NCBI GenBank assembly: GCA_963575745.1
Contig: CAUYUJ010022533.1
Location: forward strand, 28,501-92,500
Direction of reading: 5' to 3'
Origin: Prorocentrum cordatum
Lineage: Eukaryota > Sar > Dinophyceae > Prorocentrales > Prorocentraceae
DNA length: 64,000 bases
How positions within the stretch are numbered: position 1 is the stretch's first letter; every line of letters begins with the position of its first letter. Of this stretch, positions 1 to 11,729 are shown piece after piece. The notes beneath the pieces are model-generated. The model searched no databases and had not been told where the DNA came from. It saw nothing but the letters and a program-made list of their open reading frames with translations. The position numbers and the translations under genes are program-made.

Positions 1-3000
1 TTTCCACAGTAAAGCGGCGGTGGATCACGCTCTCTCTAAGTTCATGAAAATAACTCAGGGGTCTAAGCTTGCTCAGGACTTCCTTACAGCTAAGATTGCT
101 GAGGTTGATGGGGTCTTCATGGCCGAGCACCGCGCGCGCTGCCCGAAGGCCTTCCTTCTGAAGAAGCGTTGCAGGTTCATGATATGGGCTCCGCATGTTC
201 AGAATGCCTTGGCTTCGCCAGGGGGAGGTGCTCATGGGGAAGTTGCGGCCGCCGTCCAGCCGGGCTCGTGCACCCGCAAGTTTTTGATTCAGGCGCCTAA
301 AGCGTCGCAAGTTGGTTCAGGAGAATGTTGTTTATTCTCCTGGGGATGCGATTGAAACCGTGCATCGTTGCCGTGGGCGCGGTTCATTTGGTTCCGTCCA
401 TCGGGGTCTCGGGTGCCAAGTCAGGTCGTCTCCGCGGGGTTGCTGAGCTTTTACGAGGGCTCTCGATTCCGTAGTTTCTGTTGGGGGGCTTCAGCGTGCC
501 CGAGGATGTTTTGGAATATTCTGGCGTCCTGGAGTTGATGTCTGCCAGGGCGTGCCTGCCTGGCAACGTGCACTTCACTTGTGCGGTGGGTGAAACTATG
601 ATTGAGCACGTCGTGGGCTCGCGCGTCTTCTACCCTCACCCGGCGGTGAATGCCGACCTGGCGCCCCCCTTCAAGACCCATGCGCGTCTCGACGCGGCCC
701 TCTATATGGAAGCTTTTGCGGAGTCTGTCGGAGAAGCAAGCCCCGTGAGATCCCTGAGGCCTTGGGCCCTGGTAGTCACTGGCTCACTTACATGGCTCAG
801 GCTAGTTCGAGTCTCCTGGAGGCCCCCTTGGCGATGCCTGAAGATATGGATTCTGCACTTCCTGAGCACGTGGTGGACCGCGTATCTGGAGCATTAGGTA
901 AGCAGTGCCTTACATGGTCACGTGCCCTAGAGTTGCAAGCCTGATCTCGTGGGCGCGCTGTCGCGGGCGACGCCAAGTTTTACCGCGGCCGAGGCTCGAC
1001 GTTGAAGGAACGGAAAGACAAGTCTCTGATGGTTCGAAGTGTACAGACGCAGAGATTCCGGAATCCTGATCTGTCTTAGTTGTCGTTGGTCTCGGCCCGT
1101 CTTTTCGAGCTTTGGAAGCTTTCTCGCAAGTGTCCTTTTTTTTCCGATGCTGCTCGGCCACATCGCGGCGTTCGCGCAGGTCTTGCTGCCGAGGTTGTCT
1201 CTCATCTTGCGCCGCTGGCGTCTACCACTGAGGCGAATGTTTGGCACGGCAGGCTTGACGCCCCCCCGGGCAATCCTGGTACTCTCCGAGAAGTGGCGCA
1301 TGCCGCAGACATGTTTGTTCGAAGGCTTGGTCACATGCCCATGGCATGACGAAGAAGTGCACGCCCACGTGGCTGAAGGCTTCTCTACCAAGAGGAGCTC
1401 GGCCTGTGCGCGGATATCTGAAGACTGAATATAAGGTTTGGGTGGAACGCGCTGAAACTAAGTCGGGCATTGTGAATACCCAAGCGAGCACGGTGAAACA
1501 TCGCAAGGATTAGCGGGTGTCCTGGTGGACCCCGAATACTCATCAAGCTAGGTGTTTGAACGCTGGTTTGAACGAGTTGCGCTCGCTGGCGATGGTTCCC
1601 CTTGAAGAACACCCCCCCCTCGAGCTTCGCGATGTTGCTCGCGCGTGCACGTGTTTCTCTCCCGCGACGGCCATTGGCGTCGACCTTTGGAAACCTCCTC
1701 TTTTTCTCTCGGCGCCAGTTGATGCATTGGGAATGTTGGCTGGCATCCTGAAAATGGTGGGCTACCCTGAGTTGTCCGCCGCAGTGCCATGCGTGCATCA
1801 TGGCACTGCCCCCCAAGTCTGCGCACGATGAACGAGCAGCGGTGAAGTGCCCGGCCCTCTACCGCATATACTGTAAGGCGCGAGGCTTCGACATTGACCA
1901 CTTGAGCAAGAAGCAGATTGATTTCTGGGGCTCTGCGGTTAGAGGGTCGTCGGCCTTGAAGGCTGCGCTATTCCGAGAGCTACGTCATGAAGTGGCTCAC
2001 TCCTGGTGGGTTCTCGTCCGCCCCCACGCATTGGGACCTCGAGAAGTTGTTTTTTGGTCTCTGTGAACCCGAGCAGGCTCATTAAATGGCCTCCAATCAA
2101 GGGTGCCCTGGGCACCTTCTGTATTTGGGGCGCCTCGTCCACGCTGCTCCTAGGCCCCTGGAAGTGTCTGGGAGATCGTCACGAGTTATTGCGGCTGGGG
2201 GGGGTCTATTCTTGCTGGGCGTCGCCAGAGCATGCCCAGGGTCAAGTGCCACTTGCGCGGTGCCCTTGAGAAGGCTCATAATCGGATCCCCAGAGGCCCT
2301 GAAGGTAACCCAGATGTTAGAGTGGCCGTCAGGTCATACGCGGATAATATTGCACAGCTTCTGAATGGAACCGATGCGTTTATTTGCAGGTATCTGCCGT
2401 CGGCCGCTGCTGACTGATGCGCCGGCATCTCTGACCTCGGCTGCGTGGTCAGCAACAGGTCGCGCGCAGTTGCCTCGTCCGCCGAGCTGGGGAGGCAGCT
2501 CAGCGACGAACTTCGCAGGCTTGGTGTCGAGGTCAAGTTGGGTCGGGATGTCAGAGACCTCGGCACGAATACCACGGTCAACAAGAGACGTGCTGCTTGG
2601 AAAGTCCACCAAAGGAGGATCATCTCATTTCGTCGTGGGCGGAAGCTGGCGTAGTTTTGCAGATTGCGTGGTGCCTCTCGGAAAGTTGTCACACCAGGTG
2701 CCCTGGCCGCGGGTCCCTGGGGCCATGGGGTCTTGGGGCTCCCTCCAGGGGCTCCCAGGCAGATTCGTGCTTCGGCGGCTTCGTGCGCTGGTTTCTGGAA
2801 GCCAGGTCCTTGCACCGCCTCCGTCATTCGCGCACTTAAGGATTATAGTGATGATCTTATTTACCGGCTGCGTGTGGAACAGCTAGCTATGTTATCGGAA
2901 GTGCGGCCTAGTCCATCGGCCGGCCTTGCGAACGGTATCCGGCGTTCTTGGAACCAGTTGCATGAGAAGCTTGGTAAACCAGCTCAGTCTAACCGTTGCA

Positions 3001-3960
3001 GGCATGTTCGCGGGCCTATTGCTGCTGTCCACGCCTACGCCACTGTTTTAGATCTCGGGCTGGAACCACGAGAAGTTGATCTTTAGATCGCTGAAGGCAG
3101 AGCACCGTTCAGAATGAATGGACCTGATTTCCGATACCACCTCAAGTCATGTGTACGCGAGAGGTGCTCTGCCGCAGTTTGGGCCAATGCGTCCCAGCAC
3201 GACTGCGGGCGAGGCCTCGAAAGTGGAGCTGAGTCTACAATAGTTCGACGGGAGCACAAGAAGCTGCTTCAAGATGAAGATTATGCTGGCGCAGCGCTTC
3301 TAGCCACCGTCGCGGTTGGTGGTTGCTGGCCCGAGGGCAGACTGCTTGACGCAGGCTATTGCGCGGATGGGAAGTGTTTCAGATGTGGCGATGTCGTCGA
3401 ACCCCCGTTGCATACGACGTGGTTTGGCCCAGCTAATTCCAACCAGCCCGTGCGATCCTGCGGTGCGTGATAGTGAATTCCTGGTGACTGGAGCTGAGCA
3501 AGCAGACCCTCGCAGCGCCTTCTACGCACGATGGCTCCCGAGTATCGATGCTAGCCGTGGGCGTATTCGTCCTCCTCGTGAGCTCGCGTGGTCTTGGGGC
3601 CTTCATAGTGCTTCCCCTGAAGTTCATGGTGGTAATGGGCCTTGATGGCTCAGGAGGGCCCCATGCGCTTGATAAAAAGGCAACGTAGATGTGATGGGCC
3701 ATGGTTCGTCTTGGGATGGCTGAGGACCTGGACGCGCGCTTGAATCGTGTATTGTTCGGTGCTCTTCCACCCGTGAGCAGTCTAGCCCCCCGCGCTGGGT
3801 TGTACACCTTTTTTATGTTGATTTCTCAGACTGGCGATGTCACTTGCTGTTCTGATGATCTCCCACTGGCGAAGTTTTTATCGTCAGCCGCGAGTTCAGG
3901 TGTTAGCTATTAGCAATATGACTGACCTGTGGGTCCGGATCTGGGCTGCCCTCGATGATC
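1..3960 (+). pseudogene. Decayed reverse transcriptase element (element 0), 5' end outside window
   Basis: Fragments in all three plus frames follow the order of a dinoflagellate-type reverse transcriptase polyprotein. Around 1517-1830 is an N-terminal RT segment (FSPATAIGVDLW). Around 1845-2060 is the segment CPALYRIYCKARGF, followed by a decayed motif A (WDLEKLFFGL). Around 2330-2360 is motif C as SYADN, where YADD is expected. Around 2460-2600 is the RASS/LG..L..ELR.LGVEVKLGRDVRDLG region. At 2690-3080 and 3115-3470 is the thumb/C-terminal part, ending in a Cys-His cluster (KCFRCGD, then a decayed H..W..P). Frames change repeatedly, so it is not functional. The RT assignment rests on motif order and recalled family resemblance. 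The exact retroelement class is uncertain. The element is followed by a (CAT)n tract, as are the two LINEs downstream. Confidence 0.6.
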
Positions 3961-3997
3961 GGGGTCCTGGTCGGATCGACATCCTCCGCATGCTTGC

Positions 3998-4262
3998 GAA
4001 TCTGAATCTGAATCATCATCGACAGCATCACCACCATCATGGCCATCGGTAACACTAGCATCAGCATCAGCATCAGCATCCTACTCAGCATCAGCAGCAT
4101 CGTCCGCATTGTCATCCTCATCGTCATCATCATCGTCAGCATCAGCTGCATCCTCATCAGTTGCATCCGTGGCATCATCATCATCAACATCATCACCATC
4201 ATAATATGTATCATTATCATCATTATTATGATCAGTACCACCATCATCATCGCCATAATCCT
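3998..4262 (+). repeat. (CAT)n microsatellite following element 0
   Basis: An imperfect CAT/CAG trinucleotide tract that marks the junction between the RT relict and spacer copy A. Comparable tracts occur at 9456, 14641, 19985 and 25830, always at retroelement-spacer junctions. Confidence 0.9.
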
Positions 4263-5929
4263 TCTTCTTGCCTAAAATATCTTCGTCCGCCCGTCTCCTC
4301 CATCCTCCTCATATTCCTTGTCCTCCTCCTCCTCATGCTCCTCGTTCTCCTTCCTCCTCGGCCGCCTGTCTCCCTCTCCTCTCCACATATTCTCCTCTGC
4401 TTTTCCGCGCCTCCCTCCCCCCCCCGGGGCTCCCGTCCCCGAGGCGCGCGAGGCACCTGAGCGTGGGCCCGCCCCCCCACAGATGAAGGCTGGGCACCAG
4501 CACAATGGCAGCATCAAAATGCCCCGTACCCCATCATCGAGCCGCGGAAGCACTGTGCCTCACTCCGCGGGCCGCGGCGCCCTCCTCGGCAACCATGAGC
4601 CGCTCCTGCGGGACGTGCCACGGGGAGGGTGCCCTCCTGGTCCTCGTCGCCCACGTTGGCCGTCCGAGCGAGCCAACCATACGCTTGCACCGTAGGGATG
4701 CAACTCGAGGGAGGTCAAATACAGCATCCGCGATGGTACAATCAAGACGCCGAAGTAAGGAACAGCTTTGGTTCAGAAGGGGCTCGATGTTCCCCAGGTC
4801 CTCCTATGGCTGTTCATCTCGCCCTCCTCGTGCACGCAGGCGCTTTGGGGGCCAAAACGCGGCCTCGTTTCTTATTGTTTGTTCCTTACTTCAGCAGCCC
4901 GACTGCATATCCGTGCTTCCGTGGCCGATACGTGGCCTAATCCGGCCACGTCCCGTTGAACCAATGTCGTTTCTTCCCGTCTAAGATCGCGCAGTCGGGT
5001 TAAATATTGGGCCGGATGTGCTCGTGTCTGGCCCGATGGCCTTTGAATCTGGCTGGGAATCCAGTCGCCCTTCTTGCGGGAACTTCGAATAAGTTTTAGC
5101 TTGGGTCCAGAGTCGGTGTCTACGCCCCCGTGCTTCGGCAGGGAGGCCGCATGACACTTCAATTTCTTGCCGCGACGACCAACCAAAAGCCATGTCCTTT
5201 GGCCTCCCCGTGCCGTGGGCTGCGCACATGCCTTCGACAATGATCAGCGCACCCCTTTCCTGGACGCCCCCCTCTTTTTGGCATTGCCCAGATGAGTGCA
5301 TGTTATGTTTGTCGCGGGTCATCGAGGAGCATCTTGGATCATCGGCGACCAACCGAAAAATATGTCCCACAGCCGCGCGCCACGCTGCAGCGGGAGCTGG
5401 CAATCCGCGGGCCGCGCACTCACGGACCGCGTCAGTGCGCGCGCCGCGCGCACAGCTCGCCCCGAGAGCATGCAGCAGGGTGTGCGCACGGAGGGCCGCC
5501 CATCTGATGCCTTACGGTCGGACCGCCGTACAATACCCAGGTCGGGTCGGAAGGGTGCCCTGATGTTCTTCGTGTAAATTTGATGTTTTTGTGTATCCTG
5601 GGGTGTTTTTGTCCGCGGGGGTCTCATGTTCCTTAAGGAGGCATTTGGGTCCCAGGTCGGGTTGTCGCTGCCTTGGTGCGCCCGCCCGTGTTCAACATTT
5701 GATCGATTTTGGCGAGCAGGAGCGGACGGCGAGGTTCGAGATCTTGGGAACGGGAAAGTGTTTGCCCTTTACGTCCTCCGGGGGCCGTTATTGGCCCCGG
5801 GACCGTCGGATACGGAACTTGGGCGAAAAACTGCACCAGGTAGAATCCTGGAGAAGTCCGGGGACCGATTTTGAGCGGATTCGGCTGCATCCCCCCTCCT
5901 GAGATTTTCTGGGGCCCCAACAAGTTCAC

Positions 5930-6093
5930 ACAACGTGTACCGAGTTCAAAATTCATGCGTTAACGCGCTGTGTGTTTTGCTCGGCACGTGTTGGTTCACG
6001 TATTTGCGAACGCATCGTTGTGGACTTGCGTCTGCAGTCGTCGCGTCGATATCCTTGTCAACACGCTACGTGTTGCGTGCTGCGCATCGGGGC
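5930..6093 (+). mobile_element. MITE family 2, copy in spacer A (left end deleted)
   Basis: The right end reads GCGCATCGGGGCAGC followed by TTA, matching the complete copies at 16502-16696 and 35976-36171. Relative to copy B, about 45 bp including the left terminal repeat is missing. It lies within the duplicated spacer, so the element predates the duplication. Confidence 0.6.
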
Positions 6094-7229
6094 AGCTTAC
6101 ACAATTCATTCGAGTGATACGCACCAAGTTTTCCACTGCCCCCAAGATTCCCCATTGTCCCACGCTGGCTCCATCCGCGGGACGTGCTCAAGTCGCGAAG
6201 TAGGCAGGCACGGCCAGGTCTTGCTTCCCTCTCTTCTGTTTTATGTCCATCCTCATCCCTCTGCCTCTCCCTCCTCCCTTCCCCATTCCCTCCCGCCCTC
6301 GCCCCCTCCTCAACTCCATTTCCCGTCCCCCCTTGTCCTGTCTCTCCGCCTTCCCCTCGTTCCCCGTTTTCCCCCGTGGGCCACCATCAACTCTCGCAAT
6401 CTAGGCGGCCGCGGGATGCCTTTGATGAATGGTAGCGTTTCTCATGGCACCGCCAGCAAAAACCCGTCAACGACGCGCGCCGCGCTGCGAGGGCAATCGC
6501 GTGGAATCCCCGCCGCGCGCTCAGCGACAACCAGCCTTCGTTACGGCGCCCGCGCCGTGGCCTCTGATTCAACGATGCCCCACGAAGCGTCGTCTCTCAT
6601 TCTCAACGCATAGATTTCCCCCGCCCATCGCGTCTGAGCGTTTTACCCTTGCTTCTTCTACTGGCGCACGATTGTGCCATCAAGCGTCGCGCAGGTGCAG
6701 CCCACGCGGGTTCATGCGGGAATCGCTCGCACGACGCCCCGCTAACGAGGCGAAGGAACATCCTGCTCGCGCCTGCGTCGGCAAAAGCGCGCGAACGACA
6801 GGTGCGGCGAATGCCCGGGTCGTCCCTTGGACGCGCCTAGAAACCGCAAGGCGCGATGTGCGGTGACACATATGGTCGCGCAAGGAAGCCACGCCCGAAA
6901 GTCATCCCAGGCGCACTGCTAAGCACCAAGACCACCTGCCGACATAGCCGTGTCGACGGTACCGGTTGGTCGGCACCAGGCACGGTAGTGGCCATCATGT
7001 TTGTCATATGGGTTGATCGTATCATTGTGTTCGTTTTCATCTTCACCCGTACTGCCTCCGCTATCGCTCTCACCTCTAGCGCCGCGGCCCACTCGAGGAT
7101 TGACTCCACAAGGGGAAGGGGGGAAAGCACATGAGCCTAGCGAAGGACCCAAACACATGCAGTTGTGAATGCCGTCGTTGTGGATATCGCCTTCGGTGAA
7201 ATTCGGGCCACGAAAGGTGAAGGGTGTGC

Positions 7230-7790
7230 CAGAGTGAGCCTGGCGGACGCACCAGGCCACGCCCACTGGGGTCTTAGGTGGAGCTCCCCTCATGGGGCCA
7301 CGGAGCGTGTGAAGTGGGTGGCGAAATTGGTGTGGCGGACGCATGCGGCTCCTCCACCCACAAGCACAAGGGCATTAGGTGGAGCTCTACAGGGGGTCAC
7401 GAAATTCGCGGGGGGAATGCCAAAATGAGTGTGGCGGACGCATGCGGCAGCAGCCACTGGGGCCTTTCGTGGGATTCCTAGCTAGGCCACAAAACGTGTA
7501 ATGGTGTGCCGAAATCAGCGTGGCACACGCATGCGGCCGCAGCCGCTAAGGCCTTAGGTGGAGCTCCCCATCGGCCACGAAACGTATGAGGAGGGTGCCG
7601 AAACGAATGTGGCGGACGCATGCGGCCGCAGCCACTGGGGCGTTAGGCGGGGCCCCCATATGGGGCCACGAAACGTATGAGTGATTCGCCAACATGGGTG
7701 TGGCGGACGCATGCGGCCGCAGCCGCTGGGGCCTTAGATGGAGCTCCCCATGAGGCCACGAAGCGTGTAAGGGTTGTGCCAGGATGTGTG
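7230..7790 (+). repeat. Degenerate 90-bp tandem repeat in spacer A
   Basis: The core GGCGGACGCATGCGGC recurs at about 7333, 7433, 7521 (as GGCACACGCATGCGGC), 7612 and 7702, roughly every 90 bp. Most units contain GCGGCCGC and a segment like GGTGGAGCTCCCC. The orthologous block in copy B is at 17760-18290. Confidence 0.8.
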
Positions 7791-9455
7791 TGATGACGAC
7801 GGTGATGATGAGGCTGATGGCAGTGATGATTGGTGATGGCATGCGGAGGGCAGAGGCAGGGATAAGTGGGGGAGGCGGGAAGAGGAATGATGAGGAGGAG
7901 GGGGCAGCGGGAGAAGTGGAGCGCGGCGCTGTCTCGTCAAACGATTGGGAACGAAACGTAAAACGGCACCGCGAGGCGCACGGCTGCCCCTGGGTCATCC
8001 CTTCGGCTCCTGCATGGGCAGTGTCCGCCGGTGGTGCGTCTTGGGCTCGTCCATGATTCGCCATGAGGGAAACTGGTCCCGAGGGAAACGGGTCAAACGT
8101 TGTTTCGCATGTTTCGGTCTTCTGGCGCCCTCCAGTGGCCCCAGGACTGTCAAACAAATCTTCAGGATGATGAGCTGGTCCCTGGGGAAGGCTCCAAGGT
8201 CCAGGACCGACTATCTTCAGGACCCGTTGGACGTGAGCAAGGCCGTGTGCGACTGTGTACGACAGGTGTTCTTTCGAGGGCCAGCGTGCCTTTCAGGGCG
8301 ATGCCAGTTGAGCGTTGACGGTGGAGCTGTGCGACCCGCCGTTAGATCCTGGGGCTCATCTAAGGGGCCTCTCGAGCATAAGCTTAAACTTTCTGAATTC
8401 CTCGCGGATGTCTCGGATCTGCGCTGGGCCCTCCTGGCGGCACGCGCTCCGCGATCCATGGAGACAGGGTCCCCGTGCTGATCCAAGAAATGTCCGTGGA
8501 CCTCCGAAGGTTTATGTTTATGCAGTTGTGTGTTCCTCTACGGACGTTTCTTGGTGTCTCTTGGGAGCCTCTCGAACCGTCCTTTGGATCCTGCTGGGAG
8601 AGTGGTGGAGGCCTGTTGGACCGTCTAGGAGGCCTAATGGGAACAAGTGGGGGGGGGCCGCATTGGGGCCAAGGCTTTTATTTCGATGGTAATTGCCATG
8701 TTCGACGCTCGTGTTTGCACATCGACGTGTTCGGCTGCAGGGGGTGAAAACGAGGCTTTGAGACCCAGCGGTCCGCCAATGTTGGGGCCATGGGGAAGGT
8801 TGGGTTGAGAGGCGCACACCTCCCTACGGGATTCAAGGACTGAAGGAAGGAGCTAGGGATGCATCCCTGAGCCACCGGCAGCACAGAGGGCTTGTGGGAT
8901 TCATCATCCGTCCGCGTTCCCCCTCTCTTCTCCCCCCTCCTCCCCCCTTCCGCCTGCGCCTTCTTGCCCCCCCCCCCCCTCCTCCTCCATCCTGTGTCTC
9001 GCCCTCCTCCTCCCATCCTGAAGCATCCCACTGCGTAATAACCTACAGTATATGCGATATGCGATAGGCATTCGTCGTCGCAATCGCCATCCCATCTCCC
9101 ATCCCATATCACCCATCTCCTCGTATCCTCGTTCCCTTCTCTCCTCGTATCCTCTCCCATATCACCCATCTCCTCGCTATCCCCGTCTCACCTTCCTTCA
9201 TCCTCTTCTTCCACCTCGTATCCCATCTCCCATCCCATATCACCCATCTCCTGGCTCTCCTCACTCATTTCAAGTTCCATCTCCCATCGTCAGCACTAAG
9301 CATGTCTCCCCCGGTCCTCCCAACTCCTTCCTGTTCCCTTCCTCCCTTCCTCTCGTCCTCCTCCTCCTCCGTCCCTCCTCCTCCCTCTCTCGTCCGCCCT
9401 CCTTCCCCTTCCGCCGAGCCATCCTCCTCCTCCATCCCTCCTCCTCGCCCCCCTC

Positions 9456-9561
9456 GCCATCAGCATTATCACCATTATCATCGTCATCATCACCAGCATC
9501 AGCATCAGCATCAGCATCAGCATCAGAAGCATCATCAACATCATAATAATCATCATCATCA
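9456..9561 (+). repeat. (CAT)n tract immediately 5' of LINE-1
   Basis: CAT/CAG trinucleotides run without interruption into the first base of the spliced-leader relict of LINE-1 at 9562. Confidence 0.9.
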
Positions 9562-9583
9562 TCCGTAGCCATGTTGGCTCAAG
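9562..9583 (+). other. DinoSL spliced-leader relict at LINE-1 5' end
   Basis: All 22 positions of the dinoflagellate spliced leader are present with one mismatch (GTAGCCATGTTGGCTCAAG against the canonical GTAGCCATTTTGGCTCAAG). The next bases are CTTGG rather than the SL RNA donor GT, so this is a reverse-transcribed trans-spliced mRNA end and not an SL RNA gene. Confidence 0.9.
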
Positions 9584-9688
9584 CTTGGTTGCAGCCGAGG
9601 GCCTCTTGAGCATTTTGCCACAGGGGCTGTTGTGGGCACTGTATCCAGTTCAGTGTGCGATCTCGTTTCTCCCTCCGCTGCTGCTGCT

Positions 9689-10320
9689 ATGGCGGATGTC
9701 GCGTCGATCAAGTCTCTGCTGTCCGAGCACCTTGCCAGTACTATTAACTTGCGCGTCTTGGTGCGCTGGAGCAGGCACATCAGTCATTCGTCTCGAAGGT
9801 TCCGTCTTCGCATGCAGTGCCATTCTCGGGAACAAGAAGGGCCGTTGACTCGGACAGTATCACGTCGGTTGGAAGCGATTCAGCTGTTCTTAAGGACGCC
9901 CATCGTTTGCTCATCCTGGGGTTTAAGGACCGTCGCAAGTGTGCGACTGAACAGGCGGTGATGCTCACTCGGATCCGCGCATGTGACCTACAGAATAAGG
10001 TGACTCTTGATTTCCCCTCCCCTGCGATGGCGTTGGCTTGCCGGACCATTTCAGGAAGTTGGGTGAAACGCACGCTGTGCCGAACCCTCGGGACCCGCAC
10101 GATCCCTGGCCTCTCCGTGTTCGCAGGAACCTGTCTCCACAGCATCGTCTTTTGTTCTTCCAGATGGGGAAAGTGCGTCAGGCGTTGCAGGAAGAGCTGA
10201 GTAAGGCAGGGATTCTGGCGAATTTGAACGGGATTGGAGGGGCGTTTTCGCGCTCCGCTCGAAGGAGGCCCCGATGTTCCATTGCAGTAGCTGCCTTCAG
10301 AATGCCCGTGTAATCCACAT
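9689..10320 (+). pseudogene. LINE-1 ORF1 relict
   Basis: The first ATG after the leader relict (9689) opens a frame beginning MADVASIKSLLSEHLAS. It continues through at least two frameshifts: to the frame with AVLKDAHRLLILGFKDRRKC around 9890, then to the frame with KVRQALQEELSKAGILANL around 10165. The position matches a LINE ORF1 (RNA-binding or coiled-coil protein), but no zinc finger is visible, so the function is inferred from position only. Confidence 0.45.
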
Positions 10321-10589
10321 GCGTATCGAGGAGGAAGGGCCCGCAGTTATGGAGCTGCAGTCAGTTCGCGCCGAATCCGAGACTGCGTTCGAGTCGGTTC
10401 CTTCCCGCCCCTTTTTGAGGGGGGGCCGAATGGCCAGGCGGCAGCAACATCTGTAATGCGCCCAGGGGCCCAGTCTTGGACTTGAGGGAGAGTGGCGCGG
10501 TTCTGGCCACTGCTGGGGCCCCCATAGTCGTGGCAGCGCCACCCAGCCTCAGTGCGTTTCTGATCAGTCCTTCGATGGGGGTGGCACCC

Positions 10590-11500
10590 TTTGAAACGTC
10601 TCTGCCTTTCTCGCCGCCGCCGCCCTTTGCTCTCTCTGCTCTCACTTGGAACTCTAGGGTGGCTCTTTGCTTCCATCTCTCATGCCTCCCTTCGTGCTTC
10701 CAGACGGTGCCATCAGTTGCGCGCGCATTCTCGACGGTCCAGTATGTTGTGTATACAAGAGACTCATGGCACTCAGGGCGATGCCACGGCCATTCTGACT
10801 GACTTGCGCGGGTGCTCCACGGGCTTCTCTGGCGGCAATTCTGGCATCGCGGGTGGCGTGCTCACTGTTCCCTTTCCTGCTCTACGCCGACTCTTCACGG
10901 CTATCGAACGCTATCCTATTGTTCCTGGCAGAATTTTCCTATAGAAATGCAATGGCCACTATGGGACCTCATGGGTGCTCAACGTTCATCTCCCGACCTC
11001 TGGTGAGCCCGCCTGGGCCTTCATCCGTGTTCTGCTCCGTATTCGCGGCGCTCTTGCTGTCGCTGGGGGCGCCTTGGTTTTTGCGCGTGGTGGCTTTCAT
11101 TTCACATTGGAAGAGGAAGGGTGCCAGTGCGCGGATGGGTCTGGGTGGCGCCCTGGGGGCCGATACCGTCATGCCGATTTGTTCGGCACTTCCCACGCTG
11201 GACGGAGTTGCACCAACCCGGGCCGACCCGCCGCGGGACCCAGAACGGGCAGCTGGTACACGTGAGTCGCCCTGATCGCATTTATGCGACGAGCCCATCT
11301 GCCATCCTGTCGGACTTCACGGTCACGTGTTCTGTTGTTGGTAAAGGGCTCTTTTCGGGACTGTCTCTGGCCTCATTCCTGTTATTGCCACGGTCCGACA
11401 GTTTTCTCCCGCCGAATTCCCGCGGATCCCATCCTGGGTTGGTCGACATCCTAGCTGTCATGCGGAATTGGCGTTCCTTCTGAGTGGCCTGGACAGGTCT
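10590..11500 (+). pseudogene. LINE-1 endonuclease domain relict
   Basis: The APE-type endonuclease signature MLCIQETHG appears at about 10742, the usual catalytic-glutamate motif. Around 11160-11330 another frame gives RWTELHQPGP and RPDRIYATSPSAILSDFTV, corresponding to the C-terminal DRIY/SDH part of the fold. The intervening sequence changes frame. The normal role would be to nick target DNA for target-primed reverse transcription; here it is broken. Confidence 0.65.
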
Positions 11501-11729
11501 CTGCCGATCGCGGATCCGTTTCCTCAGTTGAAACAGCGCATGCGGGAGGCGGCCCACCAGACTAAGGAACGTCATCGGGTGGAATTGGCGACCGAGGTGG
11601 ATGGGAATATCCACTTTGCTTCGGCTGCGCTGCGCAGCGCCCGCACTCGTTCACGGGGACAGTTGAAGGCATCAGGTGAATCGTATCGTGAGTCTGCTGG
11701 CTTCCTTGTCGTCGACGGCTGATTCTGCC

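Larger units (their letters stand above)
4263..9455 (+). repeat. Spacer segmental duplication, copy A
   Basis: About 5.2 kb with no convincing gene. It is colinear with copy B (14806-19984), and its first part with copy C (26031-26985, then 28368-28552). Landmarks in order are a pyrimidine tract (4285-4430), a conserved block around 4440-5560, a TIR element (about 5930-6093), a second CT tract (6240-6380), a 90-bp repeat block (7230-7790), a conserved block 7960-8880 and a final CT tract (8920-9450). Sampled stretches look roughly 90 percent identical to copy B by eye. Short ORFs here lack coding character. Confidence 0.8.
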
